Under the pieces are notes generated by a model. The model was not told the origin of the DNA, did not search any database, and worked only from the letters and a program-made list of their open reading frames with translations. Both the position numbers and the translations under genes were made by a program. A DNA stretch of 8,652 bases from Acidobacteriota bacterium (GTDB lineage: Bacteria > Acidobacteriota > Polarisedimenticolia > J045): the NCBI GenBank assembly GCA_020350085.1, contig CP070706.1:931661-940312 (forward strand), in the 5' to 3' direction. Of the stretch, positions 7,401-8,652 are shown one piece after another; positions within the stretch are counted from its first letter, which is position 1; every line of letters starts with the position of its first letter.

Positions 7401-8075
7401 GCGGTCGCGCAGGGCCTGGCCGCCCTCGAAGCCTTCTCGCGCGCGCGCCGGCGAGAAGCGCGCGAGATTCTCGACCGCTTGGAAGCGGAAAAGCGCATCG
7501 GCGTCGTGTTGCTGGCGCGGCCCTATCACAACGATCCGGGCGTCAACCACGGCATCTGCAGCGAGTTTCCCAAGCTCGGCCACCCGGTGCTGACGCAGGA
7601 CTGCCTGCCCGTGGACGAGGATCTGCTCGAGCGATTGTTCGGCGAGGAGCTGGCGCGCGGGGAGATCCCCGATCCGCTGAGCATTCAAGACGTCTGGAAG
7701 AACAGCTACTCGGAAAACTCCTCGCGCAAGCTGTGGGCGGCCAAGTTCGTCGCCCGGCACCCGAATCTCGTCGCGCTGGAGCAGTCGAGCTTCAAGTGCG
7801 GTCTCGACGCGCCGATCTACAGCGCCGTGCAGGAGATCATCGAACGCTCCGGCACGCCGTACTTCTCCTTCAAGGACATCGACGAGAATCGGCCCACCGG
7901 CTCGATCAAGCTGCGCATCGAGACCATCGCCTACTTCATCGAGAGATATGGCGAGCGCTTCAAGACGAAGGCGGCCCAGCGCGAAGCGATCGACCGCCGC
8001 TTGCTCGAGTTCGAGCGTCGGCTCAGATGGTTGCCTCAGACGGCTGACGCGCAGACCCGTCCACCACTTCCTTGA
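4413..8075 (+). CDS. Tandem BcrAD/BadFG-type ASKHA activase fused to COG3580/DUF2229 domain
   Basis: A 1220-residue cytoplasmic ATPase of the 2-hydroxyglutaryl-CoA dehydratase activator (HgdC) class. The ATG at 4413 overlaps the previous stop (ATGA). The frame is open further upstream, but that part is the out-of-frame shadow of the preceding gene, and family homology starts near residue 24. ASKHA domain 1 (24-320) has phosphate loop GLDVGSTTVK (27-36), TGSGG (87-91), GGQD (127-130), and cluster cysteines Cys155 (DKCAGGTG) and Cys194 (GKCGVFAETD). ASKHA domain 2 (370-655) has GLDGGSTSTK (375-384), GGQD (477-480), Cys500 (TQCSAGNG) and Cys539 (CGCAVFMQTD). Then come C674-X2-C677-X3-C681, a Pro/Ser-rich linker (about 705-745), Cys757 in ATCEKG, an Arg-rich linker (about 805-830), and the COG3580 region (832-1200) with DPCFPSK (Cys886), ARPYHNDPGVNHG (1035-1047) and FKCGLDAPIY (Cys1129). 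Relatives use ATP to push one electron from a [4Fe-4S] cluster into a dehydratase or reductase. The presumed partner is the preceding gene's product. Confidence 0.92.
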   Translation: MTQAPAAHSEPVAGPSGTSPTRQLIVGLDVGSTTVKAVLVDPATDEILWKDYRRHETRQAELCVEFLKRIEAHLSELPRWAFRLLVTGSGGAEIASHLGVGFVQEVPAISLAVDKLYPDVRSVIELGGQDAKIVVFKEDSKTGRKKKYPSMNDKCAGGTGSVIDKISARMNVTQEQLGSMRYTGIRLHPIAGKCGVFAETDANGLLKQGVPSDELIASLFESIVQQNLSVLTRGHTLLPHVLLLGGPNVFIPGLVECWRNNIPLMWRQRNVELPAGKAPEELIIVPDNAEYFAAIGAVEVLRRELAGSPLLGTYRGTEKLRWYIEEGRSRQKHSLGSVGLCRDRSERERFESRYQLPSWRPARFEPGSRVEAFIGLDGGSTSTKAVLLGRDTEVLAKAYKLSRGNPIEDAKEILGSLHEQILRQGCQLEVLGVGTTGYAKDILNEALQADVALVETVAHTHAGLHYAAGTDVIVDVGGQDIKLIFLKNGAVNDFKLNTQCSAGNGYFLQATAETLGFDVSQYADVAFSAQAMPEFGCGCAVFMQTDIVDFQRRGWQANEIMAGLAAVLPKNVWLYVAKISNLPQLGRKFILQGGTQRNLAAVKAQVDFIESRFAGTATTPEIVVHPHCGESGAIGCALEVLRRQAKLGAETRFIGMSAVQTLSYRASRGEETRCHFCKNRCLRTFIDVWTGEKEHAAEPIELATHEFKSGPEPPRPTRVKHSPSSPTASRDGQPPASPGEPLALRRPGHNRIIVATCEKGTVEDVGDMRKIKRELDAAKKDNPNLAEVWAREAFQPVTIELVADAPPRAHARRMAPGKRPGRSALVRRRQQLRIGMPRVLNMYSLAPFFSGYFQSLGVPASQIVWSDYTTDKLYRSGSRRGSIDPCFPSKLGIPHIHNLLHVKHTPQHPLTHIFFPMVDSLPPTLHETLGHRACPAVANTPEATHAAFVKEGDLFAASGIVFKKTFVNGDQPLLLARQLYLDWKDELGLSEEESRRAVAQGLAALEAFSRARRREAREILDRLEAEKRIGVVLLARPYHNDPGVNHGICSEFPKLGHPVLTQDCLPVDEDLLERLFGEELARGEIPDPLSIQDVWKNSYSENSSRKLWAAKFVARHPNLVALEQSSFKCGLDAPIYSAVQEIIERSGTPYFSFKDIDENRPTGSIKLRIETIAYFIERYGERFKTKAAQREAIDRRLLEFERRLRWLPQTADAQTRPPLP

Positions 8076-8078
8076 CGC

Positions 8079-8652
8079 TCAGCGGCGCCGGCGCTTGCGC
8101 TTTTGCGACCTCGCTGCGGGCTCGGCGATCGGCGCGTTCGCCGCAGCGGGCTGCCAGTCCGGCTGGCCCGAGGCGCGGTGCCGGCGCGACAGCACGTAGA
8201 GCGTCGTGCCGGCGGCGATGAACGCGACGACGCTGATGAACTGCGACGTGCTCAACAGGCCCTCGATGACGAACCCGCGGACCGCGTCGCCGCGCACGAA
8301 CTCGATGAAATAGCGCGTCACCGCGTAGAGCATCAGGTAGACCATCATGATCTGCCCGTGGAAGCGCTTGCGGCGGTACAACAGCACCAGCAGGCCGAAG
8401 ATCACGAGCGAGTTGAGCGAGAGGTAGACCTGGGTCGGGTGGATCGGCACGGCGGGCAGGCCCGCGTGCAGCTCGCGAGCGATCGCGGGAAACGTCACGC
8501 CCCACGGCAGGTCGGTCGGATTGCCGTGGCAGCAGCCGGAGAAAAAGCAACCCCACCGCGCGATGCCCATCGACAGTGCGCCGGTCAGCGCCAGCAGGTC
8601 GAGGCCTTGAAGCAGAGGGATCTTGACGTAGCGAAACCAGAACAGGCCGAAC
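8079..8652 (-). CDS. lgt: Prolipoprotein diacylglyceryl transferase, 5'-truncated by window edge
   Basis: Inner-membrane enzyme that moves diacylglyceryl from phosphatidylglycerol to the lipobox cysteine of prolipoproteins, the first step of lipoprotein maturation. The minus-strand frame is open to the right edge, so the start lies outside; 190 residues are present and roughly 80-100 are missing. An internal Met (base 8570) sits in the middle of the conserved motif and is not the start. Visible features, numbered from the edge: ARWGCFFSGCCHG (31-43), the counterpart of the GRxG/N signature with Arg32; HPTQVY (71-76); YFIEFVRGD (114-122) with the conserved late Arg113 and Arg120; and LSTSQ (133-137). 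Membrane segments are predicted at about 18-40, 76-92, 100-118 and 137-155. The last 35 or so residues are a polar tail ending KRKRRRR, which is not needed in other Lgt proteins. The position after HPTQ.Y, usually Glu, is Leu here. Convergent with the activase gene, 3 bp apart. Confidence 0.93.
   Translation of the reverse strand, partial: FGLFWFRYVKIPLLQGLDLLALTGALSMGIARWGCFFSGCCHGNPTDLPWGVTFPAIARELHAGLPAVPIHPTQVYLSLNSLVIFGLLVLLYRRKRFHGQIMMVYLMLYAVTRYFIEFVRGDAVRGFVIEGLLSTSQFISVVAFIAAGTTLYVLSRRHRASGQPDWQPAAANAPIAEPAARSQKRKRRRR

Noticed and set aside
8085..8094. GCGCCGGCGC palindrome near the convergent stops, considered as a terminator
   Set aside because: It lies inside the lgt coding end (Arg-rich tail), the stem is only 5 bp with no loop as a perfect palindrome, and there is no proper T-run beside it on either strand.
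1..8652. CRISPR arrays, tRNA/rRNA genes, insertion sequences, attachment sites
   Set aside because: Reading both strands showed no regularly spaced repeats, no tRNA-like cloverleaf, no transposase or integrase protein, and no terminal inverted repeats.

Overview
The window is GC-rich bacterial DNA, almost entirely coding. Codon use is strongly G/C-biased at third positions and the proteins are rich in Arg, Ala and Glu. The Lgt fragment carries the GCFFSGCCHG-type motif and the activase genes belong to families found in anaerobes and deltaproteobacteria. Together these suggest a high-GC Gram-negative-type lineage such as Myxococcota, Desulfobacterota or a relative. That placement is an inference from style, not from a marker gene.

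Layout: (1) bases 1-1743 encode the 3' three-quarters of an ATP-dependent Lon protease, with the AAA+ and Ser/Lys protease domains intact and the N-terminal domain cut off by the window edge. (2) Bases 1744-1972 are a 229-bp intergenic stretch with three short GC stem-loops and a perfect 14-bp palindrome just upstream of the next gene. (3) Bases 1973-2632 encode a TetR-family regulator. (4) From 2632, with start and stop codons overlapping, comes a 594-residue protein of the COG3581 / 2-hydroxyacyl-CoA dehydratase-related (HGD-D-like) group. (5) From 4413, with a 4-bp ATGA overlap, comes a 1220-residue protein with two tandem BcrAD/BadFG-type ASKHA ATPase domains, a CX2CX3C motif and a C-terminal COG3580/DUF2229 domain. 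(6) Only 3 bp after its stop, and convergent, lies the 3' part of lgt (prolipoprotein diacylglyceryl transferase) on the minus strand, running off the right edge.

The central three genes look like one translationally coupled operon controlled by its own TetR protein through the upstream palindrome. The two large proteins together hold all the domains that some bacteria fuse into one giant 'acyl-CoA dehydratase activase'. In characterised relatives (HgdC with HgdAB, the BcrABCD and BadDEFG benzoyl-CoA reductases, and double-cubane cluster proteins with their reductases), the ASKHA protein uses ATP to drive a low-potential electron from its [4Fe-4S] cluster into a partner enzyme. No classical HgdA/HgdB substrate-binding pair is present in the window, so the upstream protein is the best candidate for the electron acceptor and its substrate is unknown. 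This operon is the part of the window most likely to encode an undescribed function. Lon and Lgt are ordinary housekeeping neighbours with no evident functional tie to it.
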